Part shown: piece after piece, positions 48,526-62,640 of the stretch | Layout of the letters: the number at the start of each line of letters is the position of its first letter | Numbering within the stretch: the first letter of the stretch is position 1 | Assembly: GCA_034687125.1 (NCBI GenBank) | Contig: JAQGBZ010000245.1 | Location: 32,439 to 96,438, forward strand | From: Neelides folsomi | Lineage: Eukaryota > Arthropoda > Collembola > Neelipleona > Neelidae | Reading direction: 5' to 3' | DNA length: 64,000 bases | Notes under the pieces: model-generated | Database searches by the model: none | What the model was told of the DNA's origin: nothing | What the model saw: only the letters and a program-made list of their open reading frames with translations | Translations under genes and position numbers: made by a program

Positions 48526-51500
48526 AAGGCTGAAACACAAAGATGGAAGAAATTTATATATAATTAAGATTATAATTTGAAATTGGCAGCTTACATTTCC
48601 CACAACTATTTAAATCATTTAAGATCTTTTCAATTATTTCTATTCTTTTCAATCTTTTACCATTCATTTCCCCCTTTGGGATAATTTTCACAAATCTACG
48701 GGTTTAGCAATTAATATCTAAATAACTTGTAATTGTAATTTTAAGTTCACAAGTTTCAATTTAACTTATATTTAACTTACATGTTAATTTATAAGTTAAT
48801 TAACAAATTGAAATACATTTAACGAATAATCCCACCAGTTTCTTTTTGTATTTAAACTTCAGTTTTCTATACTTTACATAGTTAGAGTTTAATGGGGGAG
48901 TTTCCTTAAAGGAGATTTAAAACCTTTAACATAGATTTTATTAACATTAATATTCACTTTATTCACATTTAATTGACTTTGTTTGGGTTAATGAAATTGT
49001 CATTAAAATTTCATCGATTTATATTGTAATTGTAATTAGGGCTGATAGGAAAAAAAGAAGTTTACGTATTTTATATAATACAGGAATAAATTATAAAAAG
49101 AGTACCAAATATGTAAACTATTTATGTTTACTTAACTGTACTGTTTAGATTGATTTAATCATCACAATTTAATTAGTTAGAATCATAAATCAAATAATCA
49201 TATAAGACTAATAGCTGCTAAAGAATTTCAAAATTTGAAGAGCGCGGATGTTTGAGCTGAATATTTGGATTTTATTTATTTGAGCTTGAGAGCTTTATTT
49301 GAATGAAAATCATTTTTAGAAGAAAAGAGTTAAAAGTAGCTAAAGTTAAAAGTAAATTAAAATTAAAAGTAAGTTATGGTTTGGAGTGGGAAGGAAAAAA
49401 GGTTTAAAGTAATGAGGGAGAGGAAAATGTAATTTTGTAACATTTAACTATTTTGTTAATTGAAGGTTACTTTTTTTCTTCCATTTATTTTGTCATTGTA
49501 CTTGAAGTGAATCGAGAGGATTTTGAATTTGATTCAAAAGGAACTGAACAATTAAACTGATACTTTTAAAATACGAGAATTATGAAAAATAAATGAATGT
49601 AAAATAAATGTGCGTAAAATAAATGTAACATTATAGGAAATAAAAAAATGAAAATTGAAACTTTTTTTGTTAATTACTTCATTGAAATAACATTTGATTA
49701 AATATGGTAATTGTAATTAAACATGGTGAATTAACTATCAGAGATCAATTTAAGCAAAGTAATTAAAATAACTATACTTTGATTATGGGAACTTTGGGGA
49801 AATTTCTTTCTATTTATCTTTACGCATTTAACTTTTCATTTAACCCCTTTCTAATATTTACATTCATAATTCATATTTATAAGTTCATTTACATCTCTAT
49901 GTAAATTAACATTTAAATCTAACATTAACATTAAATCTTGCATTAACATTAAATCTAATATTAACATTAAGTTTAAATTAACATTAAGCTTAAATTAATA
50001 TCTTATATGGATTTATCATACAGTTTAAACGATAACTGGAAAATGATTGAAATGAAATTAGAACTAAAGTAAATATAGTGCATTCCCATGGTTCCTAATC
50101 GTTGTGAGAGAGATAAAAGAGAAAGATTAAAAGCATGAATGAATTAAACTTCCCATTTATACCATTTAACATTTAACCCTTTAACTTACATACAAAATCA
50201 TATAATGTAAGTCTTACATTTATTAAATGCACGTATAGAAATTCTATAATAGAATGAGTGTAGTAAATATCCCCCGTGAGATTGGCTCCATTTATCTCTG
50301 CACAAAATATTCATCAATTCCGTTTTCACGGACAAGGATTTCGCAAATCTCTCAATCCTTCCAATGCATCATAAAAACATTTAGTTCGCCAAATGGCAAA
50401 CTTTCTCTCATTCCGAAGCTCGCAGAGCTCTGCATAGCTCTGGTTAAAGTTAATCAGCGATTCAACGAGATTCAACATGCACAAACGCAGTGAATCAAAT
50501 TATCCAAATTGGGGCGATAATGTTGGAGGAAGATCTTTAAATAAACTTACATTTAGTAAACGGCCGTTTATCAACTTGAACTCTTATCATATAAATATTT
50601 ACATTAACTTGCAAGTTACAACTCTAGTTAAATATTTAACTAAATATTTAATGCTTGCATGCATGTTGAGGAAAATAATTATCGATAAAAGTTTAATTGA
50701 TTTGAAAACTGTTTCCTTTTCATGTTTAACTAATTATATTTATTAAAATCACGAATTCTTATTTTATATATTGCTCTCATTTATTCTTAGTGCAATTGAC
50801 CATTTTGCTTTCGACCTTTGAATTGAAAATTTTTGCAATTTAAAAAAAATTATTTTACGTCAATAGTCAATTACATACGTAGATAAAGCACTCAGAACAT
50901 TTGTTGCTGTGCCTGAGGTTCTGAATTACATGCAAAGACAAAGAAATTGCACTACATTTAAATGTAACAATGAGCTCAAAGTCCTCAAAGAAGAAAATGA
51001 AACAAAATGAAGATGATGAGGGGAATTAAAAAAAGTTGGAAAGTTGAATGAAGTAATTTCAAGCGTAAATTCCGAATCTTCTTCATTTAAAACTTTTAAT
51101 CATTTCCCCAACCTTACCCTTCACATTTAAATGTTCTAATCCAAAGAAAAAAACTATTTATGTTAAATATTTAAATGCCCTTAGTTGTTAATTGGCAGCT
51201 CTCTTCACTTAATTACGATTATTATAAACCATTTAAAACTCTTTCTAACCACCCATATCTCAGAGAATTACAGAAATATAATTATATTTAATGTATATAT
51301 TCTACCCAAAACATTTTAATAATACAATTAAACTTTTAAATACAGCTTTTAAACTCTATTGACAACTCCAATTAAAATATAAAGGAACTTTAACTTCATA
51401 TATGAAAAGAATGAAAACTAAAAGGGAAAAGTTAAATGCCAGTTGTTTAAATGTTAAATTCAATGTAAACAAGTCAAATGAGCCATTAAGTACATATACA

Positions 51501-51788
51501 ATAGGTCAATTAATATATATAGTTGGTCAATTATTAAAAAAATGTTTTTAATCGTGTAGGAAAAACAGAGTGATTAATCTCGCGTGGAGAACGGAGAATT
51601 AAATGTACAAAGTAAAGGCAACGCAAGTTGAACGCAAGGCGAACGTTAAAGAATGATTAATGAAGAATTTAAATGTTAAATGGCTTTATGTTGTATGATG
51701 GCAATGTTCGTTTTGAGAGGGCAAATTGAGACATTTAGTTTTTGTGGGGTTGGGTGAGACGGAGTATTTAAGAAGGAGAATGAGGGGA
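48526..51788. other. Long intergenic region
   Basis: About 3.3 kb, AT-rich. Simple repeats of the ATTAACATTAAATCT type lie at about 49920-50010. Open stretches at 50254-50493 and 50477-50746 have no motif or codon bias that I would trust. No RNA gene seen. Confidence 0.45.
49918..50000. repeat. ATTAACATTAAATCT tandem repeat
   Basis: About five imperfect copies of a 14-16 base unit in the intergenic region before ACSL. Confidence 0.6.
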
Positions 51789-51802
51789 GTTGTCATGGTA
51801 AC
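51789..51802 (+). promoter_or_regulatory. X-box-like RFX site upstream of ACSL
   Basis: GTTGTCATGGTAAC fits the RFX consensus GTHNYYATRRNAAC at all 14 positions and is 168 bases before the ACSL start codon, in a GC-richer promoter-like stretch. RFX factors drive ciliary genes; one match is suggestive only. Confidence 0.5.
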
Positions 51803-51969
51803 ATCGAGTTCATTCCATTTGGTTTGTGTGTTGGGAGCAGAGGGGGCTTTGGGTTCATATTGATTTCCTCGTACGATCCTTTTTCGACGAATCCCCTCCC
51901 GCCGCGCCGAACCTCCCGATGGACAACACCGACATCGAGGAATAAGACGAGACAGATATTCCGTTAATA

Positions 51970-54900
51970 ATGGAATCGCTCCTGCAGGAATATGTGCCGG
52001 GTGGGGCGGCGGGCGCGGCGGTTTTGGCCTCCGCCCTCGTCGCCGGCACTTACTACATCGCCACGAGGCCGCGACCCGACCCGCCCATGTTTCCCCTACA
52101 CGACCAGTCCGCCCTCATTCCTGGACCCGACCTCGCACGGAGGTCAAAGTTCGCCCCGGAAGGCCAACTACTCACCCATCTCTACGACGACTGCAGAACA
52201 ATACACGATGCCTTCAAGAGAGGAGCAAGGGAATCAAGTAGGCCAAAAGTTCAATTTATTTTTAAATTAATTAAATTATTAAATTTTGTTAATTTAGAAC
52301 AAAATTTCAAATCAAATATATATTATAAATGTATTATTCTTGCGAATTACAAATTGCGAATCTTTAATTTAAATTCCCTAACTTTAAGTGGAATTTTGTT
52401 GGAATAATTCAAATGTTTGATTTAAATTCAAGTTAAATTAACTAGCAGTTAATTTTTATAGTTTTATTGTCTGGATTTCTAAGATCTTTTTAATTATTTA
52501 ACAATTGTTATTTCCAAATATACCCAATGAAAGATTTTTTACAACTTCTTTATTTACTCATTTGTACTTTCAAGCTACTTTTTAACAACCATATTTAAGC
52601 TCATAATTAAGACAATGTCTACTCTGTATTTTAATATTATCGCGGAATCGAGTTTATTAATGATGATAATTTGTAATTATTAACTCAACAATGTCAGAAT
52701 TATAGGGAAAATGTGTGTGAAAGTTCTATTTCAATTCCATCCCTGGAGGTGTTGAATTCAATGACGTATCTTTTGTTAGTAAACCTGGATTTCCCTCATG
52801 ACGTTTCATCCCTAATTGTTTCATTGTTCTTTCACAGACAACGGGAGGTGCCTTGGATGGCGCGAGGGCAAAGGGCAACCTTACCAATGGATAAATTACA
52901 ACGACGCACTCACAAGAGCCAAAAACCTGGGAGCTGGACTTCTCCATTTAGGTAACTTTTTTACATATTTTTTTAATCCACATCCACACTTAAATATAAG
53001 TACCCACAACTGGATTTATGAACTTAGTTATTTCAAAGTCATTTACTTTAAATGTTACTGTATCGTTTTATTTAAATTGGAAAGTCCGAAGTTTCCGATC
53101 CAAGGCATTCTTCTTATTTATTAAAAAAAACTTCTTTTTTGTATTTTCCCTTCATTAAAATTATTTACGATTAATATTCACATCTTGAATAAACAGGTTC
53201 TAGACTTATTAATTTATCAATGTTGATCAAAATATGAAAAGCTTATTATGCAATAGTGTTAAATGTTGTTAATGACGCTAATTGTTTATGTTTGGTTAAA
53301 GTTTACATTTATTAATATTAAGCAAAAAGAGGAAAAGTTTAAAGAGGTTTACTAGGGCAAATATGTTTAAAGCGCATTTAAGCTGATAAAGTTCATTTAA
53401 ACGAGATAAATTACTTTAAGGTCAGCAGAACTCAAACACAACTCGAATATTTGAGATATGAATTAATAATATTTGGCAAATTGTTATCAAACACTTTTTT
53501 CATCTCTTTTGGTATCTACAAGTCAGGTTTTTTCCCCTTTCACCTTCAACCCCTCGATTTATGAATTAAATGAGTCAATTTGGAGTGCAAGGCGACACGT
53601 CAGGGCTACTTTAAGTTTAAAAAACTTGATGTACTTTGACTAATCATTTCTACTTTTTTCCTATTTATTCCTCCTTCTTTCATTTACAAATTGCATTTCT
53701 ATCATGCCGAGATTTTATACAAGATTATGTTTAACTACAATAAACTATACATAATTATACGATCAAGTTTGCTACATTTTAATTACAATGTAATATACAA
53801 TGTAATTACATTACATTTCAAGAACTTTACATTACAAGAACTTCAAGTACAAATAATATTCATATTTAATAATAGTGCACATATATTTAAAGTATTTTTT
53901 CTAATGTACATTATGTATATTATTATTACATTATGTATATTATTCTAATGTATATTATTTCTAATGTACAAGTACATTTGTACAGTACAGTGCAAAATGC
54001 ATTTTATAAAGTAAATTAAAGTACTTCAACTTTATACAATTTTTATAAAAAGATCAGGTGATGAATTGATGGATTTAACATTGTAGTTGATGTAAAGGTA
54101 AAAACAGGTAAAATGGTAGGAATCATTTCCCCTGAGCATTGTGATATTGTAAATATTAAAATAATAATTCTGTACATCTGATCCATACATAAAACACGTA
54201 TAAGGTAGGTGTGGGAAAAAGTGAGTTCTGAAACAAGTTATAATAAATATTTCCCAATGTTGGCCAATGCAGTGAGCTTCATTCTGGTTGATTAAGGTGA
54301 GCCTTTGGGTGCATTTGAATTCCTCGCAGGATTTGGTTCGGGTTCAGACAGACAACGCAACGTGGATTTAATAGATAGGAAAGTACAACGTGGCTCCTAC
54401 AACTTGGCTTTAATGTTACATACAACTTTGTACAGAGGTTTGGTTACTTGCTACAGAGATTGCTTTGTAGTTGTGCGGAATTCACCTTTACGGAGATAGG
54501 GAAAATTACACGTAGAGTTGACCTCATTTACCAGTTGGGAAAAGCTCAGCATTTCCAACTACACAACCAATATACAAATAAATACCCTTTATATTCAATT
54601 ATAATATTAACTAACTAAATAAATATATATTTATATAGCCATATTACTCATGTATTTATATAGCTCTGTAAAATATACCATAGTATAGTATATTGTTAAA
54701 TAAGTTAAATATATGGATTTAATAGGTTTTATATTGGTATTGAATATTGAATAGAATCAATGGACCTTCTCAATATTTAATTTAACCTTCTTTACACGTT
54801 TTACATTCTCCAATTGGCATTTGACATTTGAACATTTTAATTATGTATGGTTTCGTCTATGGATATACCATGTGCTTAATGTTGGTGGATGAGTATAGGC

Positions 54901-57900
54901 TACAGGGATTTTGTAGTATGGGAGTTGTAATGTAGTAAATGATGATATAAGTATATTAGATATGTTCCACCTTGATTCTGCCTTGGGTCGGATGATTCTC
55001 CACGTGGATTGGGATTGGTTACATGGGGAGGTCTGGGAAGGGAGACGGAGAATGTTTCAAATGTTATTGACTGATCACTTACATTACTTACATAGACGTC
55101 ATTACTTCAATTATTCAGTTTATTCAATATGGGGAAGACGCAATGTTTGATGTTTCATACAACGGAAAAAGATTCACCTTTTTATTGTCTTCAATTACGC
55201 GTTTTATGGACCATGTAAAAGGAAGCTTTATGAAAGCGTTCATGCATTAAAGATTTACTTAAATGGAAACATTTTAATCGAAACATTAAATGAGGATATT
55301 AAATGGAAATATTAAGTGGAAACATTTAAATGCTATTAGAATAATATGGCTTTTGAAATCGATATTTTTATTAAATATGGATTGATCAGGATTAAGAATG
55401 TGGAATAAAAGGGTTGCAAATTACAAATGAAGGGTTGAAATAACATGGTTTTAAATGGAAGTTTAAAGAAGCTTAAAATATTTAGTAAATTTCACCTGAA
55501 GGAGCCTGGAGGAAAAAGGGGGATTTTCACTTATTGGGAAATTGTGAAGAATTTGATTTAATTCCATGAATAATTTTTGATGGAAAGCTTTGATACATGG
55601 AGAGGAATTCGATGGAGAGAATTAGAAGGAAAAAAATCATTTGTCGATTTCTTCAAGGGCGAAACTTTTATTTACAATTTAAAATCCTTTTTTATATAAA
55701 AATATCCATTTATCAATTCCTTGCGCTCTTTTTAACTTTTCTTTGGAAAAACATTTTTGGATCTTACTACGACGTTATTTGTTAAATACTAAATGTTGCC
55801 AAACTTTAAGAATAAAATAAATTATAGTTTAACTGATTTTTAATTAATTTAACTAATTGAAGATTTTAATTATATTAACTAAATTGATTTATTATTATTT
55901 TTGCAGGACTCCCACGTGGTTCTTACATTGGTATTTACAGTGCAAATTGTCCAGAATGGGTTATTTGCGAACAAGGGCTGTATTGTCATTCCATGGTCAT
56001 CGTCCCGTTGTACGACACATTGGGAGCCGAAGCGACGGCATTTATTATTTCCCAAGCCGAGATGTCGACTGTTGTGGTCGAGGACGAGCGGAAAATGAAT
56101 CTTCTCCTTGACCAAGCTCCGCCATGTCTCAAAAGACTCATCCACATGAGGGACGTTGGGGAAGCGACGGTCGCCCGGGCCAACAAACTCGGAATTTCCC
56201 TCCTGAATTTCGCTGCGTGCGAATCGCTCGGTGCGGCCAACCCAGCTGACCCAACACCGCCAACACCCGAAGACGTTTCCACCATTTGTTACACATCAGG
56301 AACGACGGGGAATCCGAAAGGAGTTATTCTCACACATGGGAACATCATCGCTTGTGTCTCGGCCGTGTTGCTCCAATTGGGTGATCAAAAACCAAGATCC
56401 ACAGATACAATGATCTCCTTCTTACCACTCGCTCATATGTTGGAACGTTGTTGTCAAGTAAGTTAATTACAATTAAAATTAAGTTAATTTAATTAAAAAT
56501 CTTTTAGTTAATTTAAATCAGTTTATTTAATAAATGTTGAATTTTTGGATTTTTTCGATAAATGTATATAATTTGAATTTTCGTATTATTTAGTAAAATG
56601 TTGAATTTTCGCATTATTTAGTATGTTGTTAATTTTTATTTTGTTGCAGGTTGGACTTTATACTGCTGGTGGCTGTGTGGGATTTTTCACAGGTGACATT
56701 CGCGATTTAATGGAAGATTTCAAAGCATTGGAGCCAACAGTTAGCCCAGCCGTTCCGCGATTCCTTAACCGAATCCATGATAAAGTAATGGGCCAAGTGA
56801 ATGGATCGTTGGTCAAACGAGGTTTAATGGCTATGGCCCTTCGAGCAAAAGGACGAGAAATTTCCAAAGGAATCGCTCGGAATAATTCCTTGTGGGACGC
56901 CGTGGTGTTTAAGAAGGTTCAAGAAAGCATGGGAGGGAAATTGCGACTTTTGGTTGTTGGCTCCGCTCCGCTTTCTTCTCCCGTTCTCACCTTCATCCGA
57001 TGTGCATTGGGATGTGTGGTGGTGGAGGGATATGGACAGACTGAATGCGTCGCTCCGGCCACTTTAACAATACAAGGAGACGCGCGACCGGAACATGTCG
57101 GACCTCCACTGGCATGTTGTGCTATTAAACTTATCGATGTACCGGAAATGGAATATTTTGCTGCTGCTGGACAGGGCGAAGTTTGCATTAGGGGAAATAA
57201 CGTCTTTAAAGGGTAACAATTAAATAAATAATATCAATTAATAAATTACATTAACATAAATATTAAACATTTAATAAATCTATTACTTGATTATTATTAA
57301 TTTAAGGATAATTTAACGAGTGATTTAAATTGTTAATTTAAAGATTAATTTATATATTTGGATTTTAATAGATATTTCAAAGACCCAGAACGAACAAGTG
57401 AAGCGATGGATTCAGAAGGTTGGCTTCTTACGGGCGACATCGGAACTTGGGACGACAATGGGACTTTAAAAATCATCGATCGGAAAAAACACATTTTTAA
57501 GCTTTCACAAGGGGAATACATCAGTCCGGAAAAGGTAAAATTTATAATTAATTAACATTAACTTACTTATTTTGTAGTTAATTAATTATTATTACACTTA
57601 TTATGAATGTAATAAAATAGTTAATTTGTAATTTATTGTTAATTTGTGATTTATTAATTAATTTGTATTTAATTATTAAAGGTTGAAAATGCCTACGGAT
57701 CATCGTCATTGGTGAGTCAAGTTTTCATCCACGGTGAATCTTTGAAGTCTTCTGTCGTCGGCGTGATCGTGCCGGACCCAGAAGCCGCAAAAGCCTATGC
57801 AAACTCTCACGGGTTGACGGCCAATTTGGCCGGCCTTTGTCGGGACAACTCATTTAAGTCCGCCGTGTTGGCGGATCTTTTGAAAGTTGGTAAATCGGCT

Positions 57901-58059
57901 GGGTTGAAGGGATTTGAACAAGTGAAGGATATCCACTTGGACCATTCGCCCTTCTCCGTCCAAAATGGCCTTTTGACCCCGACACTGAAAACCAAAAGGC
58001 CGCAGTTGAAGCTCTTCTACAAGCAGCAAATTGACACCATGTACTCAAATATCGACTAA
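51970..58059 (+). CDS. ACSL: Long-chain fatty acid-CoA ligase
   Basis: Exons 51970-52237, 52838-52951, 55907-56457, 56650-57212, 57372-57534 and 57682-58059 join in phase to 678 residues, the normal ACSL length. An N-terminal membrane anchor (AAGAAVLASALVAGTYYIAT) is followed by the adenylate-forming fold: LGWREGKGQPYQWINYNDAL, the P-loop YTSGTTGNPKGVILTHGN, SFLPLAHMLERC, VVGSAPLSSPVLTFIRCALG, GYGQTECVAPATLT, the FACS signature GWLLTGDIGTWDDNG with DRKKHIFKLSQGEYISPEKV. It is of the ACSL1/5/6 type, which activates C12-C20 fatty acids on ER or mitochondrial outer membrane for lipid synthesis or beta-oxidation. Intron 2 is 2955 bases, far longer than the others. First exon is very GC-rich. Confidence 0.95.
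52952..55906. other. Large second intron of ACSL
   Basis: Nearly 3 kb. It includes AT-rich tandem words around 53760-53990 (ACATTATGTATATT, TCTAATGTACA). Open stretches at 54305-54499 and 54962-55150 show no protein features. A place for alternative exons or enhancers; none identified. Confidence 0.5.
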
Positions 58060-60206
58060 ATATTTAATTGTGAATTAAATTAAACATCACACACCGGCAA
58101 GCAATACAATAAGGATAAAAATGCCTGATAAAATTATAATTAAATTTAACTCACTTCAGATATAATTACATTTAATTAGATAATTAATTAGCACAGTAAT
58201 GATATAGACATTGAACTTCTTTGAAACCAACTAAATAATGAGAATTTTAGAGGGAAATTTTGAATTCCAGACCAGTAAGAACAATATCGAATTGATATTA
58301 TCAATAGATTTAAATTAAAAGAATTGCAATTAACTTTGGATATAAAATCTATATCTAAATTCTCCAAATCTTGTTATTTTTAATTGTTATTGTTAAGTTA
58401 ATTGTTATTGTTTTGATTTTGTCATTTGCCAATCTCACATTTATGAATCTTAAAGCTTTAATTCTACAAGATTAGAATTTAATTAGATCTAAAGAATTTA
58501 ATTAGAATTTCAAGTTTACAATTATGAATATTAAATGAATATTTAATGAATATTATAATTTGAATTTTTTTAGTGTAACTCATATCCTATATACAATTGT
58601 CGTATATTTTTATTTATAAATACAAATTCCTATAAGAATTGAAACTCAATTACTATTTAAGAAAATTCCTCAAATCTCCCTTTGGCTCATGATGTAAAGG
58701 AGTTGGAAACTCTCAGCATGGAACTATTTACATTTTAAATGGTATTTGTAGGGTATTTTGCACACGACCTACGTATTTAACAATTAATAAACAATTCAAC
58801 TATTAATCATAGTTACATTGACTTAATTTGGAAGTGAATTAGGAACATTTGGAGTCATTTGAACTTGTTAAATTAGCGGAATGGAGAAATGAGTATTGGA
58901 ATGACCTTAGAAGAAAATGAACATTTTGTATTTACAAGCGTGTTTAAATTGTGTGTAAATAACTTCCCGAGACTTCAACTCTCCTTGTGGTACTAAAATG
59001 AAGGAATTAAGTCAACGATAATTAAAATAGAAAATTGTGTCTTTGGACTTGGAATAATTAATTAATGATTAAATATTATAAATATTTATAAAAAAAGTGA
59101 AACGAAAGAATTTCTAGTTGGAATTTCTAATGGAAATTTTGGAAATGTCAAGTGATGAGTTAAAATAATGATAATTAGTAATTATTAATTAATTACGTCA
59201 AATTCCCGAATTTGGTTATTCAGCTAACTGAGGGAATTTTGAGAAAAAGTCATTTAATAAGTTGCTTAAATATTTGGACATCCAATTAGTGTTTTTATGT
59301 TAATTGGGAATTTTAAATTTCGATTTGAATCGTGAATTAGAATTAAATCGGAAATTTAATTTGAATGGTAAATTGTAATTGTAGGATTATTTAAATTAAG
59401 CACCGTTTTGCAAAGTGGCGGTTTAAAAGTAGCAGGATTTACCCTTATGTTATTTATGGTTAGTTGACTTACTATTATTATAGTTAGTTGTGTTTTAATG
59501 GTTTACGGAGGTGGAGAGATAGCAAGTAGAATGCATAAAGACATTTTGTATTAATTATAGTTAAAGTTAAATGTTAATTAAAAATAATAAACCGAATTCT
59601 CAAATAGCGTGATATTCGTTTAGTGATAGTTCCAATAAGATTTATATTTATTTAAGTTTAAAAGCCTTATATTCAATTACGTTGATTGTAATTATTTTAG
59701 TTTAATTAAGAGTTTAATTTTGAAGTCAATTAGAAGAAGAAAAGTAGCGAGATGGAGTCTCGGAATGAATAATTATGTTTCGTCGCTGTTTTTAGTTATA
59801 TATTAGAATCGAAAATTTCGAGTCAAACTTCATTAGTGATTAATTGATTAAGGTACTAATGTAATTTATTAGTAATTTTTTTGAATTTTAGCTCAATTTG
59901 TTTTTAGTTTTATTGTAACTGTGTAATTGTTAATTTAGATTTAACTATGATTTAGAAATAAGTAAATTCCCTTTAAGTTTTCTATTATATTAAAAAAGAT
60001 GTTGAAGAAACTCAGGTTTGAATCTTTAAAAAAACATTTCTCTCTTTTTTGTGTACTTAAATAAATAATTAAAATAGTCATTTGATGGAAGAAACTTCAA
60101 ATTGTTAAAAAAAAGTTGATTCGTGTCAATTAAATATTGAAAATTTATTCACTTCAGCGTTCTTATTCATTTAACATTTAAGATCATGTCATTTAATTAA
60201 TTACAT
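58060..60206. other. Intergenic gap between convergent genes
   Basis: 3' regions of ACSL (plus) and the SIAH-like gene (minus). AT-rich; no exon, repeat or RNA gene supported. Confidence 0.45.
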
Positions 60207-60250
60207 AATTGTAATTACTGATTACATAATTGTAATCAGTAATTACAATT
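60207..60250. repeat. Perfect 44-bp palindrome in the SIAH-like 3' region
   Basis: Arms AATTGTAATTACTGATTACA (60207-60226) and its exact reverse complement (60231-60250) surround the four-base loop TAAT. It lies 41 bases beyond the stop codon of the minus-strand gene, so it may form a hairpin in its 3' UTR. Confidence 0.8.
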
Positions 60251-60290
60251 AGCTAATTAAGAATGTATTTAAGATAATAACATTAGTAAT

Positions 60291-62269
60291 TCATTTCATA
60301 TCTCCGAAATTGTTATTTTCTGCAATTGATTTCGTCTGAGTTGGCGAATTGAGATTTTGGTTGATTCGTTTTTGTTCAATGTTGACATCGATGGTGATCG
60401 AACCTTCTTTTTCAAATTGTCTCATAATCACTTCTGGGCCGATGAAACAAAGACCGAGGTCAACAATATTACGTGAAGGAGTTCGGACAGATTGGACCGG
60501 GCCGTTCCAACCAATGCACAAATTCTGAATAATATCAAAATTCCCATTATTAACTTTCAATTCAATTTAAATGCAACATTTAAATGCAATTTTTCATTAT
60601 TTAATTAATTTCAAGTCAATTAGATATTTTTCATTATTTAGTTATTTAACTTATTTAGTATTGTTTATAATTGGTTTAATTGGAACCTTATCTTCATTTT
60701 TGAATCTGATCGAAGCAATGTAAATTTGATTTAAAGTTTCCGTTTCTTTTTCATCTTCATTGTTGAATTTCTGGGTCCAAACCCAAACAAAGAACTGCGG
60801 TCGTAGGATTTCCATCATTACGTAGAACAATTGACCATAAGCTTTGATGAAATAAGGGACCCATTTACGACCTGGAAATTTAATTATTAATTAATCAAAA
60901 ACAGTAACAAATTACAGAAAACAAACAAACTTATTAACTTATTCAAAATTAACCATTTGTTCAATAATCATTTGTTCCAATTCCAATTCGCATTCGCAAA
61001 TTCTCAATTCATTTACTACTGTTTAAACTTTGCTAAATGTATGGCTTTATTTAAACTTGTGAAATAATTCAAACAATGTCTTGAAATTGAACTATATTAT
61101 CTTTTGTATATCTACATTAAGTAATAACAATTGGAATTAATCATCAAACTTCAATTCAATTTGAAATAATTCGAATTGATTGTCATCAGCTTATTAATTA
61201 TACAATTTGCGAATTCTACATAACCAATTACTCAAATTGTTATTTCATAAATTGGTTAGAAAACAGGACAAAACTTAAATTATGTAAATTTCGCAAATTG
61301 CATTTTAATCTCAATATCTCAAATTCGCTAAACTTCTTCAATGATTCAATTAAAATACTCAATTGGGTTGAATTGAATATCTTGTGTAATTACAATTGAA
61401 ATATTGAAATATTCACGAATTCACGAATTTAACTAATAGAATAATTAATAATTAATTGAATTAATTGTTCACCTTCAGCTCCGACATTTTGATCATTTTG
61501 ATAAAGAATCCTTGCAGGTAATTTATCAGTTCCAGAAACGTCATGAGACAAAACCAAATGATTTAAAAGATCTCCGTACGACTTTTCTTCACAGCACGAA
61601 GCCACAAGGCAATTCAATGGTCTACAAAATAAATCAATTCAATAAAATCATAATGGAAATTAATTACAATTACAAATAATAAACGAATAAGTCTAATAAG
61701 TAATAATATAGTTAAATAATGTATTATGACTTTAAATTGATTAGTTATTAATTCACCTGAATTCGCAATTCTTTTCATGTGGTTTCATGTTGTCTCCTTT
61801 CCATCTCAAGAATTTGCAACCTTCCTTGGTGAATTTGCATGGTTGTGAATGATGTCGAACGAAGGATTCGGCAAAGAAGTTTCTTGTTCCTTTGTAAGGT
61901 TCCCTGCAGGTCGGACAGACCAAAACTCCCCTTCGACATTTGACACAAATGATGTGGCCATTGAGACAAGTTTGAATCGGAGGAATGCACGTGTTGAAAC
62001 AAATGGGACATTCCAATTCTTTTAAAAACTTTGGCAAATTCCCGCGGCTCTCACGATGACTCATTCGCGGAGTTGAAACCCCAACGTCTTCAGACAAACT
62101 TAAAGTTTAATTAACAAAATTAACAATTAAACTTAATAATTAAATTTATTTAATTGGACTAACTGAGTTGAAGTAAGAGAATTTTTATAATTATGTAATT
62201 TTACTGCTTTTCGGTGGATTCCTTCCTGAGAGAACTTTTGCCATTGCAGCATAAACCATTTCCTCCCAT
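60291..62269 (-). CDS. SIAH-type RING E3 ubiquitin ligase
   Basis: Exons 62205-62269, 61757-62098, 61473-61621, 60687-60871 and 60291-60524 join in phase to 324 residues. Residues about 45-90 hold a C3HC4 RING (CPICFNTCIPPIQTCLNGHI, CVKCRRG, CPTCREPY), followed by a SIAH-type double zinc finger (CKFTKEGCKFLRWKGDNM, HEKNCEFRPLNC ... HLVLSHDV) and a divergent substrate-binding half (PYFIKAYGQLFYVMMEILRP; NLCIGWNGPVQSV). SIAH ligases target many regulators for proteasomal decay. It is too divergent for the true SIAH1/sina orthologue, so it is a SIAH-like paralogue. The N-terminus MGGNGLCCNGKS has Gly2 and two Cys residues, which is suited to N-myristoylation and palmitoylation; canonical SIAHs lack this. 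The exon 1 call rests on phase and on the ATG. Confidence 0.85.
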
Positions 62270-62640
62270 GGTTAACTACGTAGCTATTAAGTTAATTAGC
62301 AAGTTAGTTGTAATTAGTAATTGTAATTAATAATTTACTGGTTTAGGATTTAATTTCACTGCCATATCCAAATCAATGAAAAATGGTTTTTGATATTTTA
62401 TTTTTGATGATTTTTGTAAATTGTAATTTCTATGACGATGATTAAAATTTATTATGAACATGCATGATGCTTCAAAAAATGTATTCGAATCAGAGGAAAT
62501 TATATTTCCAAATGAATTAATTATTTGCCGGTGTCGAACATTCGTCGTATTAATAAAATTTATAATTTCCATTATGCATTTTAACGGAATAATGTTTTTA
62601 TTATAATGGAATTGAATAACTAAATATTAAAATCATTATT
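62270..62640. other. Intergenic gap
   Basis: Between the divergent SIAH-like and BTB genes. The missing first exon of the BTB gene should lie here but was not found; a minus-strand open stretch at 62327-62572 has no motif. Confidence 0.4.

Noticed and set aside
50254-50746. Two plus-strand frames in the gap before ACSL
   Set aside because: No motif, AT-driven composition, no splice context.
54962-55150. 62-codon frame in ACSL intron 2
   Set aside because: Trp/His/Arg-rich with no family pattern; chance frame.
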